Origin: Seohaeicola saemankumensis
Lineage (GTDB): Bacteria > Pseudomonadota > Alphaproteobacteria > Rhodobacterales > Rhodobacteraceae
DNA length: 64,000 bases
NCBI RefSeq assembly: GCF_020171285.1
Contig: NZ_JAIUZI010000004.1
Location: 258,832 to 322,831 of the forward strand
Reading direction: 5' to 3'
Positions within the stretch are counted from its first letter, which is position 1. Each line of letters opens with the position of its first letter. A program made the position numbers and the translations under genes. Below, in pieces: positions 32,868 to 43,467 of this stretch. The notes beneath the pieces are model-generated. The model saw only the letters and a list, made by a program, of their open reading frames with translations. It did no database searches and was not told the origin of the DNA.

Positions 32868-35800
32868 CTACTCGGCAGAGGCCACCGTGTCGTCCGTCTT
32901 GGCGGACCCCTTGATGCGTTCGCGCAGGCCTTGCATCACCGCATAGAGGACAGGAACGAGGATGACGCCCAGAACGGTCGCGGCCAGCATGCCGCCAAAA
33001 ACCGCGACGCCGATGGCCCTCTGGCTCGCGGCCCCGGCGCCACTGGCGGCCAGCAGCGGAATCACGCCCAGCAGGAACGACAGCGCCGTCATCATCACCG
33101 CGCGGAATCGCTGGCGGGCAGCCTCTCCGGCGGCCTCGATGATCGACAGGCCGTGTTGACGTTGCTCCATCGCGAATTCCACGATCAGGATCGCGTTTTT
33201 CGAGGCTAGCCCGATCAACATGATCATCCCGATCTGTGTGTAGAGGTTGATGTCGCTGCCGACCACGGCCACCGCCGCGACGGCCCCGAACAGCGCCACG
33301 ATGACCGACAGCAGGATCGCCACCGGCATCGTCCAGCTTTCGTACTGGCCAACCAGGAAGAGGTAGCCGAACAGCACCGCCATCACGAGGATCACCTGCA
33401 CCAGCCCGCCTGATGACAGCTGCTGCTGCGCGGTGCCGGTCCATTCAAAGGCATATCCCGGCGGCAGGGCCGTGGCGGTGACCTCGGTCATGGTGTTGAT
33501 GGCGTCGCCGGTGGACAGACCCGGTGCCGGAATCGCCGTCACGGTGGCCGAACGGAACAGGTTGTGCCGTTTCAGCAGGATGGGCCCCAGCACGTTTTCG
33601 ACGTCCACCAGCGTGCCCAGTGGTACCATTTCGCCCTGTTGCGAGCGCACGTAGAGGTTCGAGATGTCGTCGACCTTGTCGCGATAGGTTCCTTCGGCCT
33701 GGATCATCACCCGGTACACCCGGCCAAAGAGGTTAAAGTCGTTGACGTAAAACGACCCCAGATGAGCCTGCATCGTCTGGAAGACTTCGGCCACGGAAAC
33801 ATCCAGCGTCTTGGCCTTTTCGCGGTCAAGATCGACAAACAGCTGCGGCACGTTGGCCCGGAACGTGGTATAGGATTGGCCGATGGTTTCGGTCTGGTTG
33901 GCGGCATAGACCAGCGACCCGACCGCTGCGGCCAGATCCTGCGGGCTGCCGCCGCCGGTCTGCTGCACCTCCATCTCGACCCCGGCCGACAGGCCAAGCC
34001 CCTGGATCGGCGGCGCGTTGAAGGCCACGATCGAGGCGGCGGATTCGCCCCAGGCCACCTGCAGGATCTGCTCCAGGATACCATCCGCGCTCAACTCCGG
34101 TGTTTGCCGCTCGTCCCAGTTGTCGAGGTTCACGATGATCATCGCACCGTTTACCGTCAGCCCGTTCAACAGCGAAAAGCCGTTCACCAGTACCGTGTTT
34201 GCAACCCCGTCGATCTCGCGCAGCTGGTCGTTGACGCGGGCCGAAACGACTTCTGTGCGGGTCAGCGTGGCGGCATCGGGCAGCTGTATATCGACAAAGA
34301 GGTAGCCGTTGTCCTCCAGCGGGATGAACCCCATGGATGTGTTTTTTATAATGGTACCCATGCCCAACCCGACAGCCGCGATGATCGCGAGGCTGATCAG
34401 CGGGATCCGCAGCAGCCGGCTGACCACTGCCATGTAACCGCCGCGCACCCCGTCGATGCCCTTTTCGAACATCGCCAGCAGCCCCTTGGGCGGGCCGGAC
34501 CGGGGTTTCAGCACCAGCGCACACAGCGCAGGCGACAGCGTCAGCGCGTTGATCGACGAAATCACAACAGCGGTCGAAATGGTGACCGCGAACTGCGAAA
34601 ACAGCCGCCCGGTGATCCCCGGCATAAAGGTCACCGGCACGAAGACCGCCAGCAGAACCAGCGTGGTGGCGATGACCGGCGTGGTGATCTGGCCCATCGC
34701 CTTGAGCGTGGCTTCGGGCGGCGACAGACCCTCATCCGCGATGATCCTTTCGACGTTCTCGACCACGACGATGGCGTCATCGACCACGATGCCGATGGCC
34801 AGCACCAGCGCGAACAGCGAGATCGTGTTCAACGACATGCCAAAGGCCAGCAGGAACGCGAAGGTGCCGATCAGCGAAACCGGGATCGCCACAGCCGGAA
34901 TGATGGTCGCACGCCAGCTGCCGAGGAAGATGAACACCACGGAAATGACCAGCGCAAAGGTCAGCATCAGGGTCGACACCACGTCGTTCAGCGACTGTTC
35001 GACAAAGTCAGTGGTGTTGAAGGGGACCTCGTATTCAATGTCGTCGGGGAAGGCGCGCGACAGCCGTTCCAGCTCGGCTGTAACCAGTTCGGAAACCGCC
35101 AGCGCGTTGGCACCGGGTGCCTGATAGATGCCCAGCACGGTGGCCGGCTTGCCTTGATAATAGCCCGAAGCGCTATAGAACTGCGCGCCCAGTTCGACGC
35201 GGGCGATGTCCTTGACCCGGACGATGGCGCCGGCATCGCCGGTGCGCACCACGATGTTTTCGAATTCCTGAACCGTGGTCAGCCGGCCCTTGGTCTTGAT
35301 GGTATATTGAAACGCCTGATCGTCCGGGGCAGGCGGCGCGCCGATCTGACCGGCCGACACCTCGATGTTTTGTTCGCGGATCGCGGCGATCAAATCACCG
35401 GGTGTGATCGACAGCGCCGCCATCTTGTTGGGGTCCATCCACATCCGCATGGCGTATTTCAGATCGGTAAGCACGTCCGCCTTGCCGACGCCCGCGACCC
35501 GCGCCAATGCATCCTTGAGATTGATTGATGCATAGTTGGCCAGAAACACCGCGTCGTAGGTGTCATTTGGCGAGGTCAGGGTGACCACCATCAGCATGTT
35601 GGTCGATGACTTCTGCGTCACCACGCCAGAAGATGTCACTTCGGTCGGCAGCGACGCCATCGCCTGTGCCACCCGGTTCTGCACGTTGACCGAGGCAATA
35701 TCCGGGTCGGTACCGACTTCGAATGTCACCTGCAGCGAATACGATCCGTTGTCGGATGAACTCGATGTCATGTAGAGCATGTCGTCGACGCCGTTCACCT

Positions 35801-36005
35801 GCGCCTCGATCGGCGCGGCCACCGTGTTTTCGACCGTTTCGGCATTGGCGCCGGTATAGTTGGCCGAAACGTTGACCACGGGTGGGGTCAGGTCGGGAAA
35901 CTGCGCAACCGGCAGCACCGAATAGGCGATTGCCCCCATGATGGTCAGCACCAGCGAGATCACCAGCGCGGTCTTCGGGCGGTTGATAAAGACCGATGAA
36001 AACAT
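32868..36005 (-). CDS. RND efflux permease, HAE1 (AcrB/MexB) family
   Basis: A 1045-residue inner-membrane drug/proton antiporter of the tripartite efflux type. It starts [18 protein letters not shown] and has 12 membrane helices with two large periplasmic loops. The proton-relay aspartates are in TM4 ([16 protein letters not shown]), and a conserved lysine region in TM10 is [14 protein letters not shown]. The length is standard. It lies three bases after the adaptor gene on the same strand. No outer-membrane TolC-type gene is nearby, so the third part must come from elsewhere. Confidence 0.93.
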   Translation of the reverse strand: MFSSVFINRPKTALVISLVLTIMGAIAYSVLPVAQFPDLTPPVVNVSANYTGANAETVENTVAAPIEAQVNGVDDMLYMTSSSSDNGSYSLQVTFEVGTDPDIASVNVQNRVAQAMASLPTEVTSSGVVTQKSSTNMLMVVTLTSPNDTYDAVFLANYASINLKDALARVAGVGKADVLTDLKYAMRMWMDPNKMAALSITPGDLIAAIREQNIEVSAGQIGAPPAPDDQAFQYTIKTKGRLTTVQEFENIVVRTGDAGAIVRVKDIARVELGAQFYSASGYYQGKPATVLGIYQAPGANALAVSELVTAELERLSRAFPDDIEYEVPFNTTDFVEQSLNDVVSTLMLTFALVISVVFIFLGSWRATIIPAVAIPVSLIGTFAFLLAFGMSLNTISLFALVLAIGIVVDDAIVVVENVERIIADEGLSPPEATLKAMGQITTPVIATTLVLLAVFVPVTFMPGITGRLFSQFAVTISTAVVISSINALTLSPALCALVLKPRSGPPKGLLAMFEKGIDGVRGGYMAVVSRLLRIPLISLAIIAAVGLGMGTIIKNTSMGFIPLEDNGYLFVDIQLPDAATLTRTEVVSARVNDQLREIDGVANTVLVNGFSLLNGLTVNGAMIIVNLDNWDERQTPELSADGILEQILQVAWGESAASIVAFNAPPIQGLGLSAGVEMEVQQTGGGSPQDLAAAVGSLVYAANQTETIGQSYTTFRANVPQLFVDLDREKAKTLDVSVAEVFQTMQAHLGSFYVNDFNLFGRVYRVMIQAEGTYRDKVDDISNLYVRSQQGEMVPLGTLVDVENVLGPILLKRHNLFRSATVTAIPAPGLSTGDAINTMTEVTATALPPGYAFEWTGTAQQQLSSGGLVQVILVMAVLFGYLFLVGQYESWTMPVAILLSVIVALFGAVAAVAVVGSDINLYTQIGMIMLIGLASKNAILIVEFAMEQRQHGLSIIEAAGEAARQRFRAVMMTALSFLLGVIPLLAASGAGAASQRAIGVAVFGGMLAATVLGVILVPVLYAVMQGLRERIKGSAKTDDTVASAE

Positions 36006-36008
36006 GGA

Positions 36009-37178
36009 TCAATCCCCGTAGCTGGCGGTGACGGCATCCACCGCGACACCGGGCCGGACCCGTTGCAGTCCTTCGACGATGACGCTTTCGCCCTCGCGCA
36101 GACCGTCCAGGACGATGATCGCGTTGTCGTAGGAATCGCCGGTCTGGATGTACCTCTGTTCCACCAGCTGCTTGTCGGTGACCACCAGTACGAAATCGCC
36201 GCGCTGGTCGCGCTGCAGCGCCGCCTGCGGCACCAGAACCCGTGTGACCGGCTCCAGCGCCTGGATGCGGACCTGAAGAAAGCCGCCGTCGACAATCAGA
36301 CCCTCTGTGTTCTGAAACTCCGCCCGCAGGGCAATGGCGCCTGTCAGCGGATCGATGCGGTTGTCGATGAACACGATGGTTCCGGCCTCTTCCAGCTCGG
36401 TCCCATTGGACAGGGTCAGGAACACATCGGGGCTCTTGCCCGATTCAACCAGCGTATCGGCGGTTTGATTAAGTTGCTCCAGAACCGTGATCAGCTGTTT
36501 TTCGTTCAGGGAGAAGGTCACGTAGATCGGGGCGTCGCGCACGAGGTTGACCAGCGGTCCGCTGTTGGGGCCGACTACATCGCCTTCGCTGATGGCGACC
36601 CGCCCGATCCGCCCGGCAAAGGGGGCGTGGATTTCCGTATAGCTCAGGTCCAGTTCGGCCTGCTGAATGGCTGCCTTGGCCGATTTCACCTCGGCTTCGG
36701 CCACCAGTTCGTTGGCGCGCGCGATGTCGCGCTCGGAAACCGGCACCGCCTCGCGCTTCAGCAACTCTTCCTTGCGGGCCAGTTCGACCGTGCGCAGTTC
36801 CAGCGTGGCTTGCGCCCGGTCCAGATCGGCCCGGCGCGCGACGAGAGTCGCCTCGTACAGGTCCGGTTCGATGCGGAACAGCAACTGGCCCTCCTCGACC
36901 GGAACGCCGTTGTCCACCAGCTTTTCATCAAGGAACCCGTTGACGCGGGCGATAATGTCGACCTTGTCGATGGCCTCGCCCCGACCGATAAACACAGCTT
37001 CGTCAGTGATTTCCTCGGTATAGGCGGCCGCAATCGACACTTTCGGGGCAGGGGCGTCGCTGTCCTGCGCCTGACTTTGGGTGGCGGCAAACACGAGCGA
37101 TGCGCATAGGGTGGCGGTCGCGATCCGGGTCCGGAGACGGGAAAACACGGACAGCGGCGGATGAGAGTGCAGGGGCAT
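36009..37178 (-). CDS. RND efflux periplasmic adaptor (membrane fusion protein)
   Basis: A 389-residue AcrA/MexA-type adaptor starting at the ATG at 37178, which has an AAAGG site upstream; a longer in-frame start is not supported. The N-terminal signal region runs RTRIATATLCASLVFAATQSQA. The lipoyl/hairpin part (VEEGQLLFRIEPDLYEATLVARRADLDRAQATLE) and beta-barrel part (FAGRIGRVAISEGDVVGPNSGPLVNLV) are clear. There is no lipobox cysteine, so it is probably held to the membrane by other means. It is transcribed with the permease. Confidence 0.92.
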   Translation of the reverse strand: MPLHSHPPLSVFSRLRTRIATATLCASLVFAATQSQAQDSDAPAPKVSIAAAYTEEITDEAVFIGRGEAIDKVDIIARVNGFLDEKLVDNGVPVEEGQLLFRIEPDLYEATLVARRADLDRAQATLELRTVELARKEELLKREAVPVSERDIARANELVAEAEVKSAKAAIQQAELDLSYTEIHAPFAGRIGRVAISEGDVVGPNSGPLVNLVRDAPIYVTFSLNEKQLITVLEQLNQTADTLVESGKSPDVFLTLSNGTELEEAGTIVFIDNRIDPLTGAIALRAEFQNTEGLIVDGGFLQVRIQALEPVTRVLVPQAALQRDQRGDFVLVVTDKQLVEQRYIQTGDSYDNAIIVLDGLREGESVIVEGLQRVRPGVAVDAVTASYGD

Positions 37179-37304
37179 TGCGGGGCCTTTGCTAAAGTTT
37201 GGAACGAATACGCATTGGGCGCTGAATCCTGTTCGCAGACTTGCAGCAATTGGTCTCGGGCTCAAGGCAGCAGTTGATGACCTGTGCCTCCAATTGGCTC
37301 TGTA

Positions 37305-38708
37305 TCAACCGGGCGCAAACGGATCCGACACGCCTGGCCGATGCCCTGATCGTTCGATCACCGATCCGGCTGCCAGCAGCACGTCTTCGCGGTAGTGCGC
37401 CCCGACCAGCTGGACGCCGACGGGGCAGCCCCGGGCATAGCCGGTGGCCACCGACAGAGCGGGCATGCCCATCGCGGGCAATCCGCGCTGGGTCAGCTGC
37501 GCCTCCAGCACGTTGTCGAAATCAGCCTCGGACCGGACGTCGAGCTGCTGGTCGAACGGCAACATGCCTGAAACCGGGCAGATCAGCACCGGGTATTGCT
37601 GCAGGAAAAGTTCCCATTGCCGGATCAGTGTGGCGCGGCTTTGCAGGGCACGCATCACCGTTTCCAGATCGATCTGCCCGGCCCGATCCCGCATCCATTT
37701 GTAAACCTTCAGCGAATCCGCTTCATTCTCCTGCGCGATCAGCGCATCCGCAGACATCAGCGATTCGGCCATCCACAGGGTTGCATTGATGTCGGCGGCG
37801 GCGCGCATGGGCGGGCAGGGGACCTCCTCGATGACCCAACCATCGGCTTCGAGCTGACGCGCGGCGGCGTTGAGCGCGTCGCGCACCTCGGCGCAGACCG
37901 GCATGTCGTCGGGGGCAAGGGTGAGCGCGGCGCGTTTTTCGAACCCGCCGCCGTCGAGCGGCGCGGGGATGTACCACGGATCGCGCGCATCCGCCGCCGC
38001 CATGGCATGCAGGCTGAGCGACAGATCGTCGATGCTGCGCGCAATCGGCCCCGAAACCGCCATCAGTTGCGCTCCGATAAACCGGTCGGGTCCGGTGGCA
38101 TTGTAGGCCGGCACCCGGCCCAGTGTCGGGCGCAGACCATGCAGACCGCAGGCATATGCCGGGTAGCGCACCGACCCGGCGATGTCGGTGCCATGACCAA
38201 TGGCGCAGATCCCGGCGGCCACAGCCGCCGCCGCACCGCCAGACGATCCACCGGGCGTGATCGCTCGGTTGCGCGCGTTCAACGTCTGCCCATGCAGGTC
38301 GTTGCGGGTGAACCAGCGCAGCGAGAAGGCCGGCGTGTTGGTGCGCCCCACGATCACCGCCCCGGCATTCCGCAGGTTGGCGACGACCGGGCTGTCGGCC
38401 TGCGCCACGGTGTCGGCGGCAAGCTTGAGCCCGTTTGTGGTGGCAAACCCAGCCTGATCGACGTTGACCTTTATGGTGACAGGAACCCCGGCCAAGGGGC
38501 CGGGATCCTCGCCACGGGCGATCCGGGCGTCCAGGTCTGCCGCGGCTTTTAGAGCTTGGGCGCTGCAATCCTGCACGACGGCGTTGATCTCGGGGTTCAC
38601 CGCGTTCAGCCGGTCCAGATGGTTTTGCGTGACCTCTGTCGCCGAAACCGTCCGGTCGCGCACCGCCTGCGCGATGTCGCTGGCCGTCTGCTGCCAAAGC
38701 TCTGCCAT
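37305..38708 (-). CDS. Amidase signature family amidohydrolase
   Basis: A 467-residue amidase with the Ser-Ser-Lys triad. The lysine is in VPVTIKVNVDQAG (near residue 83). The signature serines are in GGSSGGAAAAVAAG and in the loop GHGTDIAGSVRYPA. It hydrolyses an amide bond of unknown substrate; related genes are annotated indoleacetamide hydrolase, aryl-acylamidase or GatA-like. It stands alone without gatB/gatC, so it is not the tRNA amidotransferase. It is divergent from the dihaem cytochrome gene. Confidence 0.9.
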   Translation of the reverse strand: MAELWQQTASDIAQAVRDRTVSATEVTQNHLDRLNAVNPEINAVVQDCSAQALKAAADLDARIARGEDPGPLAGVPVTIKVNVDQAGFATTNGLKLAADTVAQADSPVVANLRNAGAVIVGRTNTPAFSLRWFTRNDLHGQTLNARNRAITPGGSSGGAAAAVAAGICAIGHGTDIAGSVRYPAYACGLHGLRPTLGRVPAYNATGPDRFIGAQLMAVSGPIARSIDDLSLSLHAMAAADARDPWYIPAPLDGGGFEKRAALTLAPDDMPVCAEVRDALNAAARQLEADGWVIEEVPCPPMRAAADINATLWMAESLMSADALIAQENEADSLKVYKWMRDRAGQIDLETVMRALQSRATLIRQWELFLQQYPVLICPVSGMLPFDQQLDVRSEADFDNVLEAQLTQRGLPAMGMPALSVATGYARGCPVGVQLVGAHYREDVLLAAGSVIERSGHRPGVSDPFAPG

Positions 38709-38868
38709 GTGAATGATCTCCCTCTTACCCCGCCATTGTTGGTCGTCACTCTAGCGGCGGATCTCTCACAAACGCCAGCTTGGACCGCGTGTTTCGCAAA
38801 CCACGCGGCGTCAGCGAGTTTTCGTGTTACGCTGGAGCGGCGATTGCAGGACTGGAAAGGACGCGGGA

Positions 38869-40539
38869 ATGATCTGGCAAGGTTTGAAGGTTTTGCTCGT
38901 CGTGGTTTTGACCATTGTCGGGGTCTATTTCGCGGTCGGCTGGTACCATACGTATCAATTCGGCAAGGGCAAAAACTCTGACATCTGGCTGGATGCAGAT
39001 TTTCTGGATCTCGAAGCACTGGCCATCGACGGGCTGCCGGCTATCGACCGGGTCCTGTACAATCCGATGGGTCTGAAGGACGCGGACTATGCCCCGTTTC
39101 TGCATTCCTCTCAGGGGTCGGCCCTGCTGCCGCTGGATATCTTTCAGGCGCTGGAAGTCGCCGGCGGTGAAGACCTGTTTGCAAGCTCGGCCAACCTGCT
39201 TGGGTACCGTTACTTTCCATCGGTCAAACGGGCCGATAACGCTGACGGTCTGGCCATCGGTTTTGCGCGCACGGAAAAACCCTGGCAGGGCGAGATCTTT
39301 GTCGGGCTGACCTGCATGGGCTGCCACGCCGGGTTGCTGACCTATCAAGGCACCGGACTTTTCATCGCCGGGGCCCCGACGCAGGGCGACTTCCAGACCA
39401 TGACCGAAGAGTTGAGCGCAGCCGTCACCGCCGCGCTGAATGACGGTGCCAAGTTCGATCGACTCGCCAAACGTCTGGGCGTGGGAGAGGCTGCGGAGCG
39501 CGCCGAACTGCGCCGGCGCCTGTCGCGCGAAGAGGCGATCCTGACCCAGCGCATCACCATCAATGCCGCCCCGATCCGCTATGGCTATGGCCGGGTCGAC
39601 GCGGTCGGACAGATTTACAACATGGCGACGTCGGTGAACCCCGGCCTGCCGCAAAACGCCAGCCCGCCGGATGCGCCGGTCAGCTACCCGCACCTGTGGG
39701 GCACCGGGCAGGCGGACGTGGCCCAGTGGACCGGCTTTGCCCCCAATGCGATCCTCGGCTCGATCCTGTTGCGCAACATCGGAGAGGTCATTGGCGTGTT
39801 CGGCCGGGTGGACATGAAAGAGGGCGCTCTGACGATCCCCAGTTCGGTCAACATCAGGGAGCTGGGCCAGCTTGAAGAGTGGGTCAACCACATGGAGCCG
39901 CCGGCATGGCCCGAGGACGTGCTGGGCAAGATCGACCGCGATCTGGCGGCCAAGGGGGCGGCGCTCTACGACGATCACTGCAAGGGGTGCCACGTGATCG
40001 CCGCGCCGTATGAGCCCTACAAGGCGACGCTGGTTTCGCCGGACGAGTTGGGGGTTGATCCGCTGGCGGCGCGCAACACGCTTGAAACCGGGGTGACGAC
40101 AAAGGGCACGACCATGCCCAAGCTCAAGATGCTGATCGAGCAGACGTTTTTTGTCGCGGCCGCCCAGCTGGAGGATACGCTCGAGGCGCTGTTCGCGGGT
40201 GACATTCTGGACAAGTTCGGCAAGCGCGGCGGGTTCACCTACAAGGCGCGCACGCTGAATGGAATTTGGGCCACGGCGCCGTTCCTGCACAATGGATCGG
40301 TGCCGACACTCTACGACTTGTTGTCGCCGCCCGAGGAACGGCCAAAAAGCTTTACCCTGGGTGCATGGGAATTCGATCCGGTCAAGGTTGGGCTGGCACC
40401 TTATGATGGCCCGGACGGGTTCGTTCTGGACACAACGCTGCCCGGCAATCGCAACACCGGCCACGATGCGCGCATTTTTGAGACAACCTTTTCAAAAGAG
40501 CAGCGCGAAGCGCTGGTCGAGTTCCTCAAGACCCTGTGA
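38869..40539 (+). CDS. Membrane-anchored dihaem c-type cytochrome, RoxA/CcpA-like
   Basis: A 556-residue protein starting at the ATG at 38869 (GGAAAGG site eight bases upstream), with an N-terminal membrane segment (GLKVLLVVVLTIVGVYFAVGW). Two haem c motifs are CMGCH at residues 149-153 and CKGCH at 371-375. The distance between them and the C-terminal segment TLNGIWATAPFLHNGSVPTLYDLL resemble the dihaem peroxidase/rubber oxygenase (RoxA) group. The substrate is unknown: it could be a peroxidase-like electron acceptor or an oxygenase of a hydrophobic compound. A second haem protein lies 3 kb downstream. Confidence 0.75.
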   Translation: MIWQGLKVLLVVVLTIVGVYFAVGWYHTYQFGKGKNSDIWLDADFLDLEALAIDGLPAIDRVLYNPMGLKDADYAPFLHSSQGSALLPLDIFQALEVAGGEDLFASSANLLGYRYFPSVKRADNADGLAIGFARTEKPWQGEIFVGLTCMGCHAGLLTYQGTGLFIAGAPTQGDFQTMTEELSAAVTAALNDGAKFDRLAKRLGVGEAAERAELRRRLSREEAILTQRITINAAPIRYGYGRVDAVGQIYNMATSVNPGLPQNASPPDAPVSYPHLWGTGQADVAQWTGFAPNAILGSILLRNIGEVIGVFGRVDMKEGALTIPSSVNIRELGQLEEWVNHMEPPAWPEDVLGKIDRDLAAKGAALYDDHCKGCHVIAAPYEPYKATLVSPDELGVDPLAARNTLETGVTTKGTTMPKLKMLIEQTFFVAAAQLEDTLEALFAGDILDKFGKRGGFTYKARTLNGIWATAPFLHNGSVPTLYDLLSPPEERPKSFTLGAWEFDPVKVGLAPYDGPDGFVLDTTLPGNRNTGHDARIFETTFSKEQREALVEFLKTL

Positions 40540-40635
40540 GGCACAGATTTTTCGGGGAATCGCCTGCCAAATGCTCTAGTTTGTTTACCATGGTGCATTC
40601 GCTGGGGTTCCGGCGCCGCTGGCCTTTGGAGGACC

Positions 40636-42528
40636 ATGAACGAGTTGACGGGCACAATGCGTCGCGAAGTTGCCATTCTGTTTGGCGATGTCGTGGGCTA
40701 TTCGCGCTTGATGGATCTGGACGAAGACCGGACCTATCAGCGGCTGCGCGATTGTCTCGTCGATCACTGGCGGCCGCTGATCAAGGAATTTGGCGGGCGC
40801 ATCGTCGGCACCGGGGGCGACAGTATGTTTGCCGAGTTTGCCGACGCCGGAACGGCCACCCGCTGTGCCACGGCGCTGCAAACCCGGATGCGCGACGTCA
40901 ATGCCGACCTGGCCGACGGCGACCGGTTCGTCCTGCGGATCGGTGTGAACTTTGGCGAGGTTCTGGATACCGGGGATGACCTCTATGGCGCGGTGGTCAA
41001 TGTGGCGGCGCGGCTGCAGGCGCTGACCGAACCCGGTGGTGTGCTTGTGTCCGAGGCGGTGCGGATCCGTCTGCCCGACGATCTGGCGGCGCAATTCACC
41101 GAAGCCGGACAGAAGCGGCTGAAAAACATTGCCAACCCGGTGCCGGTGCACCGGTGGCGGCGCGGCGCCACGGACGCGGTCGCGCCCGCACCGTTCATGG
41201 CGCGGGTCGCGAACGGTGCAGCGCAGGCTGCGGGCGGGATGCGAAGCTTGCTGGGCAAGGTGCTGAGCCGCAGAACCAAACCAGCGGAAGACGCGCCGGT
41301 TGAGGATGAACAAACCACGCCGGGCATCATCGTGATGCCGTTTTCGGTGCCGGGCCAGGATGGCGAAGATCTGGTGCTGGCCGATGGCATGACCGAAGAG
41401 ATCATCACCATTCTGGGACAGCAGGCGAACCTGCGCACGCTGGCGCGCGGCGACAGTTTCGCCCATCGGACCGATGGCGCCAGCGCCAGCGACATGCGCC
41501 GGAAATACGGTGTGGGATACGTGCTCGAAGGTTCCACCCGGCAGGCGCGCGAAGAATTCCTGTGCACCGTGCGGCTGATCGAGGCCGCCAGCGACCGCGT
41601 GCTGTGGACCCAGCGCTATCAGCGTCCGCTGGCGGATGTGTTCGACGTTCAGGTCGAAATCGCCGAACGGGTGGCATTTGCGATCCAGTCTGCCGTGGTG
41701 CGCGAGGAGGGGTTTCGCATCCGGTCGCGCCCGCCCGACAATCTGCAGGCCTGGCAGCTGGTGGTGCGGGCCAATCACGAACTTTTTGCCCGGATGAACT
41801 CCACCTCGCTGGCAAATGCCGAACGGCTTCTGCGGCTGGCGGTCGAAACCGACCCGGATTACGCCGACGCCTGGGCCCTGCTTGCGCTGACGCTGGCAGG
41901 CAAGGTGGCGGGTGGCTATTCCAAAGATCCCGAACGGGAGGACGCGGAAGCGATTTCGCTGGCCGAGGCGGCATTGGACATGGCCCCCAACGATGCAACC
42001 GTTCTGGGCGCTGTGGCCGCCACCAAGGCGCATCTGGGCAACGGTGGCGAAGGGTTGCGCCTGATCAACCGGGCGCTGGAGATGGCGCCGCACTATGCCC
42101 CGTTTCACCAGACCAAGGCGGTGTCGCTGTCGCAAAACAGTCAGCACGCCGAAGCGATCCCGATCCTCGAGCGGATCGTCGACGCCAGTCCGCAGGATCT
42201 GCAGCGGCATATGAACATGTTCATCCTCGCCGTTGCCTATGCATCCGAAGGCCGCCGGAGCGAAGCGCGGGCAGCCGTCGAAAAGGCGATCGAGCTGGAT
42301 CCGACATGGCATCAGCCGCATATGTTCGAGGCGATGCTGTATGGCATGCAGGGCAGGTTTTCCGCCGCGGCGGCCAAGGTGGCCGATGCCCGCCGGCTTG
42401 AGCCGGATCTGGAACTTGAAGGCTACGTCTATTTCTTCAAGAAATCCCGCGCGCCGCTGGTCAAACCGCTGCTGATGATGGTGCGCAAGCTGTGGAAGGA
42501 CAGCGACAAGCTGCTAGCTGCCGGGTAA
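40636..42528 (+). CDS. Class III adenylate/guanylate-cyclase-like protein with TolB-like and TPR domains
   Basis: A 630-residue protein with a GGAGG site. Residues 10-170 are a class III cyclase homology domain, with the metal aspartates in FGDVVGYSRLM and GTGGDSMFAEF and the Asn/Arg transition-state pair in VVNVAARLQ. The usual purine-recognising Lys (four residues before the second Asp) is Gly, and the usual Asp before VN is Ala, so activity or nucleotide specificity is uncertain. A FlgO/TolB-like segment follows (PGIIVMPFSVPGQDGED near 235), then several TPR-type helical repeats from about residue 400. Its 3' end overlaps the convergent next gene by 15 bases. Confidence 0.8.
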   Translation: MNELTGTMRREVAILFGDVVGYSRLMDLDEDRTYQRLRDCLVDHWRPLIKEFGGRIVGTGGDSMFAEFADAGTATRCATALQTRMRDVNADLADGDRFVLRIGVNFGEVLDTGDDLYGAVVNVAARLQALTEPGGVLVSEAVRIRLPDDLAAQFTEAGQKRLKNIANPVPVHRWRRGATDAVAPAPFMARVANGAAQAAGGMRSLLGKVLSRRTKPAEDAPVEDEQTTPGIIVMPFSVPGQDGEDLVLADGMTEEIITILGQQANLRTLARGDSFAHRTDGASASDMRRKYGVGYVLEGSTRQAREEFLCTVRLIEAASDRVLWTQRYQRPLADVFDVQVEIAERVAFAIQSAVVREEGFRIRSRPPDNLQAWQLVVRANHELFARMNSTSLANAERLLRLAVETDPDYADAWALLALTLAGKVAGGYSKDPEREDAEAISLAEAALDMAPNDATVLGAVAATKAHLGNGGEGLRLINRALEMAPHYAPFHQTKAVSLSQNSQHAEAIPILERIVDASPQDLQRHMNMFILAVAYASEGRRSEARAAVEKAIELDPTWHQPHMFEAMLYGMQGRFSAAAAKVADARRLEPDLELEGYVYFFKKSRAPLVKPLLMMVRKLWKDSDKLLAAG

Positions 42529-43308
42529 CCCGTCCTCGGGCGAGCCGCTGCCCAGGATACGCCCCATGAACTTGAGACTGGGGCTGTGGCGCAGGTTGTT
42601 CGGGGTCACCAGTTCCGGCGCCAGCGCCGAAATAGAGCCGGATTTCGCATCTTCGATCTTTTTCTCCAACTCCGGGTCGATGACCTTCAACGCCGCCAGC
42701 GCGGCCTCGTATGCGGCCTCGAATTCCTTGTCCGGCGGACCGGGGATCTGATAGGTATCCGCGAATTTCAGAGCGTACTTCTGGTAGTCGTCATTTTCCA
42801 GGAACAGCCGGGTTATGAACTCGGAACAGATCATTCCCTTGTGCAGGTCGGGGTCGGCCTTGTCAGCGAGAAAGACCAGCGCATTGATCAGGAACCACAT
42901 CTGTTTGCGGCCCTCGGCGGTCTTTGGCAGATTGTGCAGGATGATCAGGATCCAGTAGAAATACAGATCGTCATAGGCATAGCTGACCCCCTTTTTCATA
43001 TAGGCGTTGCAAACTGCCGTCACCGGGGCGGGCGACCAGCCGGGCGATCCCATTTCACAGTTCGGATCGCCGCCGTCGCCGTAGAATCTGTAGACGTCGA
43101 TATAGGCGGTATCCTTATCCGCGAGGGTTGTTTTCATGTCGTTGTGAACAAGACCGACGCGGATGCAGCCCACCACGTATTCGCCGTTGAAATAGGCCGA
43201 ATGGCTATAAATCCCGTTGTCGAGCAGCGCGATGAGCTCGGCGCTCCATTCCTTGTACATCATCAGCAGGATATCGCCCTCTTTTACGTCGTCCGCGGTA
43301 AAACTCAT
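42514..43308 (-). CDS. YiiX-like permuted papain-fold (NlpC/P60-type) hydrolase
   Basis: A 264-residue protein starting at the ATG at 43308, seven bases after AGGAG. The order GDILLMMY ... IYSHSAYFNG (His) ... GMICSEFITRLF (Cys) matches the circularly permuted NlpC/P60 or YaeF/YiiX group, where the catalytic His comes before the Cys. There is no signal peptide. It would be an amidase, peptidase or acyl-transferring enzyme; the substrate is not known. The C-terminal 70 residues (DPELEKKIEDAKSG ... ELVTPNNL) look like an added helical tail. No clear partner gene is visible. Confidence 0.65.
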   Translation of the reverse strand: MSFTADDVKEGDILLMMYKEWSAELIALLDNGIYSHSAYFNGEYVVGCIRVGLVHNDMKTTLADKDTAYIDVYRFYGDGGDPNCEMGSPGWSPAPVTAVCNAYMKKGVSYAYDDLYFYWILIILHNLPKTAEGRKQMWFLINALVFLADKADPDLHKGMICSEFITRLFLENDDYQKYALKFADTYQIPGPPDKEFEAAYEAALAALKVIDPELEKKIEDAKSGSISALAPELVTPNNLRHSPSLKFMGRILGSGSPEDGLPGS

Positions 43309-43467
43309 GGCGCTCTCCTGTCTGTGTGAATCGATTGGCAACGGGTCTTGTTGGTAAATACTTCTCAGAAAATACCCGAAAATGCGTTAGATTGATAGGA
43401 GTTGCGCCGTCGGTGTGATCCCGGACCCGTCATCCGTGGAATGTTGAGCCGTACAAGGAACCGTTAC

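Noticed and set aside
33564-35528. A 654-codon open frame opposite the RND permease gene
   Set aside because: It mirrors a typical HAE1 permease; the product is a charged, repeat-like antisense translation.
37247-37300. Repeat of CAATTGG-CTC-like sequence (37247 and 37291) between the adaptor and amidase genes
   Set aside because: Only two short copies with a 44-base spacing; chance is likely and no regulator can be linked.
38785-38808. CCGCGTG/CACGCGG inverted repeat upstream of the dihaem cytochrome gene
   Set aside because: It sits in the divergent promoter region, but a 7-bp stem with a 10-base loop is expected by chance in DNA of this GC content; no further support.
38827-40464. A 545-codon minus-strand frame opposite the dihaem cytochrome gene
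   Set aside because: The plus-strand frame has two CxxCH motifs, a membrane anchor and a ribosome site; the minus frame has none of these.
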